A stretch of DNA of 64,000 nucleotides from Patiria miniata. Taxonomy: Eukaryota > Echinodermata > Asteroidea > Valvatida > Asterinidae. Shown one piece after another: positions 10,180 to 17,775 of this stretch; position 1 is the first letter of the stretch; the number at the start of each line of letters is the position of its first letter. The notes beneath the pieces were generated by a model. The model was not told where the DNA came from, ran no database searches, and saw only the letters and a program-made list of their open reading frames with translations. The stretch lies in the NCBI RefSeq assembly GCF_015706575.1, contig NW_024037065.1, positions 5,022,001 through 5,086,000 on the forward strand, read 5' to 3'. The translations under genes and the position numbers were made by a program.

Positions 10180-11610
10180 ATGGCTGCTTTTATGTTGTTA
10201 AAAAAGCAGATACAATCGATAGCTGATCAGGTAACGAGACAAGTAAATCAAAATGTAGCTAAACGACAAGCTACCACCCCAGCGCATGTACTAGACAGTC
10301 CGTATCTCACTGGCGAACTCGAGATTACGGTCAACGCGTCTAACACGTTTTTAACCCCGTTTCCCGACTTAATCTCGGACTATAAAATATCTCGCCTCAA
10401 TACCAACGATGCTGTACTTCGTTGGAAAATAGACCCCATGTCTTTTTATCAAAATCAGTTAAACTTTGCGATCTATTGCGCTACAACGGGCTGTGGTGTT
10501 GGAATCGATATTTTAAACTCGAACAACCGTTACGTTAAAGCCTTATTTAATTTTCATCTATACTTTACGGTGAGAAGGATATTAAACGACATGGCCGTAG
10601 CAATACCGGGAGAAGACTCGTTTGACGCTCTCAGCAACACCTATGATCGTGGAGCATTTACCAACATCTGTCGGACGTTTGCCATCGATCAAAATAAGTC
10701 TTTTAAACAGACGAGAGATCAAAAGACTTATGGCTTAGGTCGGCTTTTTCTTTGGAACGAAAAAACAAAATCATTTTTACTCTTGCCGTTAGACTATGAT
10801 AAAAACACGACCACACTCGACGATTTTATCAACCCCACGGGTGATAAAAATTGGGGTTTAGACGATCCAAAAAAACACGATGCTTTTTTTAAGCATTGGA
10901 AGGGTTATCTCGAACAAGACGACATCGTCAAAATGGCTTGGTTAGATTTTATACCCGCCGAGAGTTCGTTTACCTCCGCGGGAATCATAAAGATCAACGA
11001 ATCGATCAGATCTTACGTGTACGCTTTACTCGGTGCGCAGGCTCAAACAAAAACGAGCGTATTAGCACCGGGCACCGGATTAGACGCTCAGAGACAATTT
11101 AACGTCATCGTTGAAGATATCATCAATGCAGTAGACGACATGGAAACGAGTATCGATCAATTTCAAGACTCTTTACAGTATGCCAGAACGCCTTTAAATT
11201 TTGTCGTGAAACCGGGGTTGTATTTAATTCCATCGGATATGAACTTGAGGGTTGGAACGCACGACGGCTATAACAACAATCTTCAAATCGCTACCCAGAG
11301 TATGAAAACTGGTTTGGTGTTAGATTTAAACTCACAACCTCAGCCGGACGACTCTTTTGATGACACCGATGATGTCGCGCCACCAACACCCCTAGAGCCT
11401 ATGACGAACGATGTTGTTGCACCAGCACCAACACCAGCACCTACACCCTCACCAACACCAGCACCTACACCCTCACCAACACCAGCACCTACAGTTTTAA
11501 CCCAAGAACCCACGAAACTACAAACTCACCAAGACGAAAAATTATCGTTGACGGTAGGAATATTAGCTATCGTTGGCATGGGTATTTTAGCTTACGAGGC
11601 AACGCGATAA
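10180..11610 (+). CDS. Conserved element protein with Pro-Thr stalk and C-terminal anchor, 476 aa
   Basis: Residues 1-390 form a globular part with well-spaced aromatic motifs ('LNFAIYCATTGCGVGIDI', 'FHLYFTVRRIL', 'ALLGAQAQTKTSVL'). About 408-440 is a PAPTPSPT-type repeat, a likely extended stalk. Residues about 452-474 are a single hydrophobic helix ('LTVGILAIVGMGILAYEA') ending the protein. The layout, with a head, stalk and C-terminal membrane anchor, fits a membrane-bound virion or surface protein. I recall homologues in other invertebrate Polinton-like loci but no tested function. There is no signal peptide. Transcription converges on the next gene at a strong hairpin. Confidence 0.75.
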   Translation: MAAFMLLKKQIQSIADQVTRQVNQNVAKRQATTPAHVLDSPYLTGELEITVNASNTFLTPFPDLISDYKISRLNTNDAVLRWKIDPMSFYQNQLNFAIYCATTGCGVGIDILNSNNRYVKALFNFHLYFTVRRILNDMAVAIPGEDSFDALSNTYDRGAFTNICRTFAIDQNKSFKQTRDQKTYGLGRLFLWNEKTKSFLLLPLDYDKNTTTLDDFINPTGDKNWGLDDPKKHDAFFKHWKGYLEQDDIVKMAWLDFIPAESSFTSAGIIKINESIRSYVYALLGAQAQTKTSVLAPGTGLDAQRQFNVIVEDIINAVDDMETSIDQFQDSLQYARTPLNFVVKPGLYLIPSDMNLRVGTHDGYNNNLQIATQSMKTGLVLDLNSQPQPDDSFDDTDDVAPPTPLEPMTNDVVAPAPTPAPTPSPTPAPTPSPTPAPTVLTQEPTKLQTHQDEKLSLTVGILAIVGMGILAYEATR

Positions 11611-11628
11611 GTCACACTCTAATCTCAC

Positions 11629-11675
11629 AAAAAAATAAGCCTTACCAACTTTGTGCTGGTAAGGCTTATTTTTTT
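11629..11675. terminator. Perfect 19-bp hairpin between converging genes
   Basis: Stem AAAAAAATAAGCCTTACCA (11629-11647), 9-nt loop, then the exact reverse complement TGGTAAGGCTTATTTTTTT (11657-11675). It lies between the stop of the plus-strand 476-aa gene (11610) and the end of the minus-strand 410-aa gene (11713). It is symmetric, so it offers A-rich and T-rich flanks to both strands. This suits a bidirectional transcription terminator or 3'-end processing signal. Confidence 0.65.
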
Positions 11676-11712
11676 GTTGTTGTTTTGTTTTTAAACTTGA
11701 TTACAACTATTA

Positions 11713-12945
11713 CTACCATCGTTTTTGCAGGTACGCAAACACCAAGGCTCCCACACCCAAAAACAAAGCCCACACGTGTTCGGCCAACCACGATACAGAC
11801 TTACTCAGTGCGTTAAATATCCAACTGAGTACGCTGCCTATGATACCCGGCAAAGCACCCAACGCGCTCACTCCGAGTTTTTGAAGAGCAGATGCAAAAT
11901 TAGCGAGTTGTTTTGAAATCCACTCTTTGATACCGCCTTTTGGTGCTGGTGTTGGTGCAGGTGGCGCGGTTGGGGCACCCACACCTCTCACGCTAGCGAC
12001 GATGCTACTCACTATGGTGCTGATGGCTAAACTCAAAGCGGCTAAAATACTCACTATGGTCACACCTTGTTCTCTAAACAGAGTTCTAATCTTTTCCGCC
12101 AGAGTCGTGTCGTCGCCTAAAATTTTATTAATCGTTTCTTTGATTCTAGCGATCTGACTTTTGAGCCCTCGTTCGTTGGCTTTTGCGGCTTCTAATCTGG
12201 CGGATCTTTCAGCGTCTAAGTCGCTCAATTTATCGTTTAACTCTCGTCGTTCTTCTTCGCTGATCCTATGATCACCTAATTCATGTTCGGCATCAAATAT
12301 CTCTTGGTCCAGTTCTGTGAGACGCGCTAAATTAAGTTCTAGGTTACCTCTCAACGTCTGAAGACTTTTGTCTAAACCCTGGAGTTCTCTGTAATTTAAT
12401 CCTTCCGTTTGAGCGCTGGTGTCGCGTTGTAAATCGTCTATAATCTCGGTTACCTCATCGGTGGCTCTGGGTAGTTCTGTCAAGGGGATACTCTCGGGTT
12501 GTACTTTTTCGAGTTTATCTTTTAGTTTGGCAAGTAGTGTTGGTTTATAGTCAGCGATTTTGAGGGTGTCGCGAATAAATGCGGTACCATATTTATTTTG
12601 TAAGGTACTTAATTTGTAATATATTCTTTGACCACCTCGTCTATAAGATAATGGTTCTCGACCTTTATATGTTTTAACGTATAGATTTCTGTCTTTACCA
12701 ATTTCAAAATCGTTGGGGTCGATAAACGCGGGGTCTATATTATTTTGTTTGTAAAATGAATCAACATCTTCTTTTATTAGTTCTATAGATAAACTGCTTA
12801 TTGTACCCGTGCCCAGGACGCTTTCTGTGTCTAGCGGTGGTGTAGTAGTATCAAAGTCGTCATCTACATTGGTCTCTGCTACATCATCATCGTCATAATC
12901 ATCTGTTCTTTCATAGTCTGGATCATAAAATCCTCCCTCATCCAT
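11713..12945 (-). CDS. Coiled-coil protein with C-terminal membrane segments, 410 aa
   Basis: The N-terminus is acidic (Asp/Glu-rich to about 40). Residues about 60-125 form a small globular part ('YRRGGQRIYYKLSTLQNKYG'), and about 170-275 a long coiled coil ('ELDQEIFDAEHELGDHRISE'). Then come a hydrophobic helix ('GVTIVSILAALSLAISTIV', about 293-320), a proline linker, and two or more hydrophobic/amphipathic helices at 345-408 ('LGALPGIIGSVLSWIFNALS'). I recall this architecture as one of the most widespread proteins in Polinton-like elements of marine invertebrates. Its function is undetermined; membrane remodelling or virion assembly is plausible. It heads a run of short minus-strand genes with tiny gaps. 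Confidence 0.78.
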   Translation of the reverse strand: MDEGGFYDPDYERTDDYDDDDVAETNVDDDFDTTTPPLDTESVLGTGTISSLSIELIKEDVDSFYKQNNIDPAFIDPNDFEIGKDRNLYVKTYKGREPLSYRRGGQRIYYKLSTLQNKYGTAFIRDTLKIADYKPTLLAKLKDKLEKVQPESIPLTELPRATDEVTEIIDDLQRDTSAQTEGLNYRELQGLDKSLQTLRGNLELNLARLTELDQEIFDAEHELGDHRISEEERRELNDKLSDLDAERSARLEAAKANERGLKSQIARIKETINKILGDDTTLAEKIRTLFREQGVTIVSILAALSLAISTIVSSIVASVRGVGAPTAPPAPTPAPKGGIKEWISKQLANFASALQKLGVSALGALPGIIGSVLSWIFNALSKSVSWLAEHVWALFLGVGALVFAYLQKRW

Positions 12946-12967
12946 TTATTTAATAAACCTATTTAAA

Positions 12968-13210
12968 TTATGCCGTTTTCATTATACTACCCGGTAATAT
13001 ACCCTGGGTCACCAACCAATTTTGCGTGGCCAGAGCTCCACTTATAATACCCGTCAATTTAGCCGCATCTTCTACGCTTAGTTTGTTTAAATCCGGCACT
13101 TTCATTTTGAGTAGTTTAGTTCCTACCATGGCGTATCCCATCGAAAGACCCGATATGACGGCTCCGTGGTAAATCGTATTAGCTATTCCGTTGGTGTCAA
13201 AGTTACTCAT
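12968..13210 (-). CDS. Small hydrophobic element protein, 80 aa
   Basis: Starts MSNFDTNGIANTIYHGAVIS and contains two weakly hydrophobic glycine-rich stretches (about 15-32 and 50-65). It lies 22 nt before the end-to-start junction with the 410-aa gene and 33 nt after the 124-aa gene. The ATG is preceded by TTATATTAAAAAC. Small membrane or virion-associated protein; I recall similar short ORFs at this place in related elements. Confidence 0.65.
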   Translation of the reverse strand: MSNFDTNGIANTIYHGAVISGLSMGYAMVGTKLLKMKVPDLNKLSVEDAAKLTGIISGALATQNWLVTQGILPGSIMKTA

Positions 13211-13243
13211 CGTTTTTAATATAACAGTTTTTAAATTGCTGGT

Positions 13244-13618
13244 TTATTCCATATCTAGCGTTTTGGGGGCGCTGGGTGTAGTGGGTTGCGTGACTATCGG
13301 CACTGGCTGTACAACCGGCGCAGTTGCCTTACTTTTTAGTACCAGCAACCCCATTCCTATTATGGACGCTATAGCCCCCCACATCGCCCAAGAGTTGTAG
13401 TCTGGTGAGCTCGTAGCTTCGTCCGATGTTACGTCCATTTTTGCTAATTTTAATTTCATCTGTCTATTGTGCTCGGCTAACGCTTTACCCTGCTGAATTC
13501 GTTTAGGATTTTTAGTCTTGGTCACTCTCGTTACCGTCGGTGACGACGTTGTTTTTATCGGTTGGGGCGTCTCTGTTTCTGCTGGTTGAGCTGTGATCGC
13601 TGCTTGTTGATCTTCCAT
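13244..13618 (-). CDS. Small single-pass membrane protein, 124 aa
   Basis: A Thr/Pro-rich N-terminus is followed by a basic segment ('KNPKRIQQGKALAEHNRQMK', about 37-56). A single hydrophobic helix ('WAMWGAIASIIGMGLLVL', about 77-94) and a Pro/Val-rich tail follow. Its first 107 bp overlap the 3' end of the upstream gene in another frame. Function is unknown. A nucleic-acid-facing basic arm tethered to a membrane is one reading. Confidence 0.68.
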   Translation of the reverse strand: MEDQQAAITAQPAETETPQPIKTTSSPTVTRVTKTKNPKRIQQGKALAEHNRQMKLKLAKMDVTSDEATSSPDYNSWAMWGAIASIIGMGLLVLKSKATAPVVQPVPIVTQPTTPSAPKTLDME

Positions 13619-14081
13619 TTATTATATTAGGTTTATTAAATTTCAAATGTTTTGTTGTGATAATCGTAGCAACTAGGGGTGATATAAAAGTTCCGTACTT
13701 GTAACAAACGTCGCTCAACATACCAGCCATACTCGCGCTTATAATAGGATCAGAACTCAAGTCGTTGGTGAGTTCTTCTTCAGAATCTATAGTGACGTTA
13801 TAGCCTAAAACTTGTACGGGTGTAACAACGGCTAACACTCTCGAAAATAGACTTAAAGTGTATTTACCAACGGTTTTAACAATTTCATTTCCAAATTTAG
13901 TTTCGTACAGATGATATAATTTGTCGAGTTCTTTACTGTCAAGAGCTTCGATTTGTTTAACGGTGTATTCCTTTCCCAAGTACTTTCTAGAGTTTCCGGC
14001 TGCTACGACACCGCACAAACGATCTTTATGTTCTGCGTTGTGATCTTGTTCGTTCGTTAAAGTCAGTTTTAGGTCCTCCAT
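13512..14081 (-). CDS. Element ORF, 189 aa, unknown
   Basis: Residues 20-150 look globular and mostly helical: 'SRKYLGKEYTVKQIEALDSK' is followed by a helix-rich block and 'DPIISASMAGMLSDVCYKYG'. The last ~36 residues are polar, Ser/Asp-rich and lie in the region overlapping the next gene's start. That tail is therefore probably little constrained at protein level. I recall this motif set from other Polinton-like loci without a known function. It is the first gene after the 350-bp non-coding spacer that contains the 22-bp iterons. Confidence 0.7.
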   Translation of the reverse strand: MEDLKLTLTNEQDHNAEHKDRLCGVVAAGNSRKYLGKEYTVKQIEALDSKELDKLYHLYETKFGNEIVKTVGKYTLSLFSRVLAVVTPVQVLGYNVTIDSEEELTNDLSSDPIISASMAGMLSDVCYKYGTFISPLVATIITTKHLKFNKPNIINGRSTSSDHSSTSRNRDAPTDKNNVVTDGNESDQD

Positions 14082-14432
14082 TTAATTAGAAACGAATTTA
14101 ATTTTGTTGTAGCTTTTGCAACTTTGTTACAAAGGCAAAGGTACTCGTAGGTGTAAAACGATAAATTAATCGATATGACGATAATAGCCAAAAACTGCAA
14201 ATACTCGAATATTGCTATCATTTACTAACAGCAAAATATAATTTTGTTGACGTTTGTTGATTAACAAATTGTAACGCTTGTGTAGTTTGTTGAATAGGTT
14301 GCTACTAAGCTAGGTCATATTTGCTGACGAGCTAGGTCATATCTGTTGACGAGCTAGGTCATATATGTTGACGAGCTAGGTCCTATCTGTTGACAAGCTA
14401 GGTCATATCTGTTGACAAGCTAGGTTATTGAC
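14082..14432. other. Internal non-coding spacer of the element
   Basis: The only substantial gene-free gap inside the gene-dense part. It is AT-rich and includes the 22-bp tandem array at its left-transcribed end beside the ATPase stop. A promoter for the leftward gene cluster starting at 14081, or a replication signal, would fit. Confidence 0.5.
14309..14430 (+). repeat. 22-bp tandem iterons, five full copies plus a partial
   Basis: The unit is close to GCTAGGTCATATCTGTTGACGA. Copies start at 14309, 14331, 14353, 14375 and 14397, with a partial at 14419. Two units each differ by one or two bases. Exact 22-bp phasing (two helical turns) puts all copies on the same DNA face, as in protein-binding iterons. 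Confidence 0.8.
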
Positions 14433-15038
14433 CTACTCAAGTAGCTCGTAACTAACTGGAGGTTCGGTGTATACGACCAATTTACTATATTTCACATCTC
14501 TCAAACGTCGTTTTATATAATCTCGTTCTTCAATCGGTACGACGTCATTTTCGTCTAACGCTTGATCAAACGATGTTTTATCCTTGCAGTAAAATAACGC
14601 CAACCAAGCCGTGTTTTCTCTATAATCTTTTAAAACGCTATTGTACTTTTGGGTCAATAACCAACAGCTGTGATTTACGTGTCTTCCGCTAAACGCCATT
14701 TTGCTTAAAGCGCACGTCTTTTTACGATATTTAATCTCTTGATCCGAAGAGCAATCGTCCACGATAAACAGCGTGGCAACACCTTCGAATATTTTCCTGT
14801 AAAAATCGATCGCTTCGTTGAGCGTCATCTTGTACAATTCCGGATCGCAGAGGTATACCTCGGGATCTGCTTGAATCCACTTTCTTTCGATGTACGTTTT
14901 GTTTTTAAATATGGTAGGGCAAATGATGACTATCGCTTCAAATGTATTTTTATAGTCTGACTCTAACAGATCCAAAATCCATTTGGTTTTGCCCGAATTT
15001 GTTTTGCCGACGATTAAAGCGCAATGCGGTTGTGTCAT
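14433..15038 (-). CDS. DNA-packaging ATPase (A32/FtsK-HerA type)
   Basis: 201-residue P-loop ATPase. Walker A is Gly11 to Thr18 ('GKTNSGKT') and Walker B is 'TLFIVDDCSS' with Asp94-Asp95. Then comes 'FSGRHVNHSCWLLTQKY' with an arginine and a sensor-like Gln, as in A32-type ATPases of poxviruses, adeno-like and Polinton viruses. This family pumps DNA into preformed capsids. Its start lies one base after the stop of the probable capsid gene (TAA-A-ATG on the minus strand), so the two are probably co-expressed. Length is normal for the family. Confidence 0.88.
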   Translation of the reverse strand: MTQPHCALIVGKTNSGKTKWILDLLESDYKNTFEAIVIICPTIFKNKTYIERKWIQADPEVYLCDPELYKMTLNEAIDFYRKIFEGVATLFIVDDCSSDQEIKYRKKTCALSKMAFSGRHVNHSCWLLTQKYNSVLKDYRENTAWLALFYCKDKTSFDQALDENDVVPIEERDYIKRRLRDVKYSKLVVYTEPPVSYELLE

Positions 15039-15039
15039 T

Positions 15040-16293
15040 TTAACTTAACAGAGATTTAAAATTCCCGTCTTCCAAGTTCAATTGAGCATCCATGACCAAA
15101 AATACGTACATCGTGAGGTCACCTTGACTTTCGGCTTCTCTGTTAAATTGAATGTTGATACCTCCTCCGTCTCCGAGTTTCCTACCGGATCCGTGAGCGG
15201 AATTGTCGTCGAGCCACAGACCGTACTTGTCTTTTAGGTAGTCTCCGAGGTCAAAACCCGTCAAATTTAAGTCTTTAGCTACTCCGCGCCCGCTTTCGGT
15301 ATCGCTGTCTCCAAAGAACTTGTTGATTTCATTCCAGTGTTGATACTGAAACATGCCTTGACTGTAGAGTTGATTGGGTTTACCTTCTACAGTCACCGAT
15401 GTTTTGGTTATTTTTGGATTGTAAAATCGCTGCGGATTTTTGACCGCGGGATCTTTAAACAAAAACAAAATACCCTTGAGACTCCTGATGGGTTGATTGA
15501 CGCTGACGTTCCAAAGCGTGTCCGATTTGTTGACGGATCTAACTTCTAGCGAGTGGATTTTATCAAACAGATATTGCATTAACCCCTTGTGTTTATTCCT
15601 GATGGTGATAGCTAGGTCTCTGTTGGTCACCACTTCGTATTCGAGAGACAAGTCTGAGATAGAATACATCGCCGCCGTATCTGAACTGTTGACTACTTTT
15701 TCGTGATCGTTAAACTTTATCTCGTACGTCAGAGGTTGGTTTAAACCACTGGGGTAAAAAGGGTGATGCGAAGTCAGTATGTCAATGTCTAGGGGAATAC
15801 AATATCTGTTACCATAGGCATCCGCGATAGCCTGATCTTTACCGCTGTTGGCGCCTGCGTTAGCATCTCCAGCCCCCATTCTTATTTTAGACACGTTTTC
15901 TTTTTCTATGCCCGAGTACGCCATGTTTCGAGTTGCCGAGCTGTTGATCCAATTGTCTTTAAAGTTGTGATACACGTCGGCGTGACGATAACTTATAATT
16001 TCGTGACCTTGAAGTCTGACGCTGATTTCGCTGACTAAATTTCTGGCTAAATTGCCAAAAATGGTTCTATTGTCGTCGCTTCCACCGTCGAGTTCTAAAC
16101 TAAAAGCTAATTTACAAGTGCCGGGTACGATCACGTCGTCTACGCCCAATTGAGGAAACTTAACTCTCAGCGTTTGCCCCGCCGATATACTACTAGGATT
16201 GTGGGTAATGACCACCTCTTTTCTCTCACCCTTGATAGATCTGGGTATTTTTAATAGCCTGCTGGGATTGAGCTTTTTTCCATACGCATTCAT
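15040..16293 (-). CDS. Probable major capsid protein (double jelly-roll type)
   Basis: 417 residues, almost wholly beta-like, with strand-turn patterns and no membrane helix. Recognisable stretches include 'VRLQGHEIISYRHADVYHNF', 'HHPFYPSGLNQPLTYEIKF' and a C-terminal 'LTMYVFLVMDAQLNLEDGNF'. Size, predicted beta content and position directly before the packaging ATPase match the capsid-ATPase pair of Polintons, adintoviruses and related tailless icosahedral viruses. I also recall homologues in cnidarian Polinton-like contigs. The fold is inferred; a structure prediction would confirm two tandem jelly rolls. Confidence 0.62.
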   Translation of the reverse strand: MNAYGKKLNPSRLLKIPRSIKGERKEVVITHNPSSISAGQTLRVKFPQLGVDDVIVPGTCKLAFSLELDGGSDDNRTIFGNLARNLVSEISVRLQGHEIISYRHADVYHNFKDNWINSSATRNMAYSGIEKENVSKIRMGAGDANAGANSGKDQAIADAYGNRYCIPLDIDILTSHHPFYPSGLNQPLTYEIKFNDHEKVVNSSDTAAMYSISDLSLEYEVVTNRDLAITIRNKHKGLMQYLFDKIHSLEVRSVNKSDTLWNVSVNQPIRSLKGILFLFKDPAVKNPQRFYNPKITKTSVTVEGKPNQLYSQGMFQYQHWNEINKFFGDSDTESGRGVAKDLNLTGFDLGDYLKDKYGLWLDDNSAHGSGRKLGDGGGINIQFNREAESQGDLTMYVFLVMDAQLNLEDGNFKSLLS

Positions 16294-16315
16294 TTTATTT
16301 ATACGAGTTTTAAAT

Positions 16316-16732
16316 TTAAAGATATCTGTAAGCCAAGAAGCCCACCAATAGCGTTCCTCCCGCGATAAACGCCAGTTCTTTTTCTATTTGTTGGTCGCTA
16401 GGCTCGTAAAAATCTTCGAGTTTGGGTTCGCGGGGTAACTCGACGTTTTCTCCGGTCATTTCGTTGTAGTAACGCAACGCTTGGTCTACGTTGGAAAATG
16501 TTTGTTTAGAAACATTTTGTTTTCTGATACGTTCGTTGAGAAAATCGAGTCGTTTTGTTCGTTCTCGTTGCCACTGATCTCTGGCGGCTGAGAGTTGTTC
16601 TGTCGCTAAATCGTGTCTCTTACGCTCTTCGCTGCCATCATCCCTTAGACTTGAAAATAAAAAGTTTGAACCCGAAAAAGCTAAGGCGTTTATGATCGCA
16701 CCTCCAACCATCATTACAACAGCTGACGCCAT
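16316..16732 (-). CDS. Small two-helix membrane protein, 138 aa
   Basis: N-terminal hydrophobic segment ('VVMMVGGAIINALAFSGSNF', residues about 5-24), charged coiled-coil centre (about 38-90, 'QWQRERTKRLDFLNERIRKQ') and a C-terminal hydrophobic helix ('LAFIAGGTLLVGFLAYRYL'). It is 22 nt upstream of the capsid gene and divergent from the integrase. I recall close relatives beside Polinton-like capsid genes. A minor virion membrane protein is a plausible role. Confidence 0.7.
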   Translation of the reverse strand: MASAVVMMVGGAIINALAFSGSNFLFSSLRDDGSEERKRHDLATEQLSAARDQWQRERTKRLDFLNERIRKQNVSKQTFSNVDQALRYYNEMTGENVELPREPKLEDFYEPSDQQIEKELAFIAGGTLLVGFLAYRYL

Positions 16733-16773
16733 CTATTTAATGTATAAAGCCTTTTAAATTATTATTATAGTAA

Positions 16774-17775
16774 ATGATGGATAAACTTCAAAAACTGTAT
16801 TATAGCCCGAGTGGTTATTGGAGAGGTGAAAGCGCCGTCGACCATTTACACGATAAAACCAAATTCGATAAAAAGGTAATCAGAGATTGGCTTAAAAAAC
16901 AAGCGATCTGGCAAATTTATCTACCGGGTCCCGCGTATGTACCCAGGCCTACGAGTACTTCGCAAGAGTTTGAAACACCAAACGACTTTCACCAAATGGA
17001 TGTGCTATACCTACCCTGGGATAAAGTAAAACGCAAGACTTATAAATACGCTTTGACGGTTGTCGACGTTGCGAGTCGATACCACGAAGCAGAACCTTTG
17101 GTTTCTAAAACGGCGGATTCCACGCGGGATGCTATCGTCAAGATTTACACAAGATCGCCTTTGAGTTACCCTAAAACGTTGAGAGTAGATGCCGGTACCG
17201 AATTTAAAGGTGCATTTAAAAAATGGATGGCCTCAAAAAACGTCGAGATTATCGTAGGTGAACCAGTAAACCACCGATCGCAGGGTATCGTAGAAAGATT
17301 TAACCGAACGCTAGCCGAGAGACTGTTTGGTCATCAGTACGCTCAAGAAATGTTAAATCCCGAGAGTAGAAACACGCAATGGGTCGAGCGATTACCCAGC
17401 GTGGTCAAGGCAATAAATGACGAAACGACGAGATTAATAGCTAAAGCACCGTCAGAGGCGGTTAAACTTGAACAGGTCCGGCAATCGCCGGCTAACCCCG
17501 TTAAAACAAAAGAGCAACAATTACCGCAAGATGCCATGGTTAGATATTTATATTACCCGGGCGAGCAAGAGGGTGGAACCTCGAAAAGAGCCACGGATCC
17601 CATTTGGAGCGTAGACATCTTCAACGTGGAAAAAAGAACGAGTCAATTTAAAATGATTAACGGTAAAAAAGTCACGACGGGTCCTACTCTTTATTACCTT
17701 CAAAACGGCCCAAAAAGGAGTTTTGTGAGACAAGAGCTTCAAGTCGTACCCGAGGACACGCAATTACCGCCGTAG
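16774..17775 (+). CDS. Retroviral-type integrase (DD35E) with C-terminal chromo-like domain
   Basis: 333 residues. The N-terminal part ('LYYSPSGYWRGESAVDHLHD') is the usual Polinton integrase start. The rve core has Asp76 ('FHQMDVLYLP'), Asp139 ('RVDAGTEFKG') and Glu174 ('GIVERFNRTL'), giving the DD35E spacing. The C-terminal 70 residues ('DPIWSVDIFNVEK', then 'LYYLQNGPKRSFVRQEL') resemble the chromo-like tail of Polinton and Gypsy integrases. It would insert the element and create the target duplication. Its 3' end overlaps the polymerase gene's 3' end by 37 bp, tail to tail. Confidence 0.93.
   Translation: MMDKLQKLYYSPSGYWRGESAVDHLHDKTKFDKKVIRDWLKKQAIWQIYLPGPAYVPRPTSTSQEFETPNDFHQMDVLYLPWDKVKRKTYKYALTVVDVASRYHEAEPLVSKTADSTRDAIVKIYTRSPLSYPKTLRVDAGTEFKGAFKKWMASKNVEIIVGEPVNHRSQGIVERFNRTLAERLFGHQYAQEMLNPESRNTQWVERLPSVVKAINDETTRLIAKAPSEAVKLEQVRQSPANPVKTKEQQLPQDAMVRYLYYPGEQEGGTSKRATDPIWSVDIFNVEKRTSQFKMINGKKVTTGPTLYYLQNGPKRSFVRQELQVVPEDTQLPP

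Noticed and set aside
14309..14430. CRISPR-like array
   Set aside because: The 22-bp units abut directly with no spacers, and the genome is eukaryotic.
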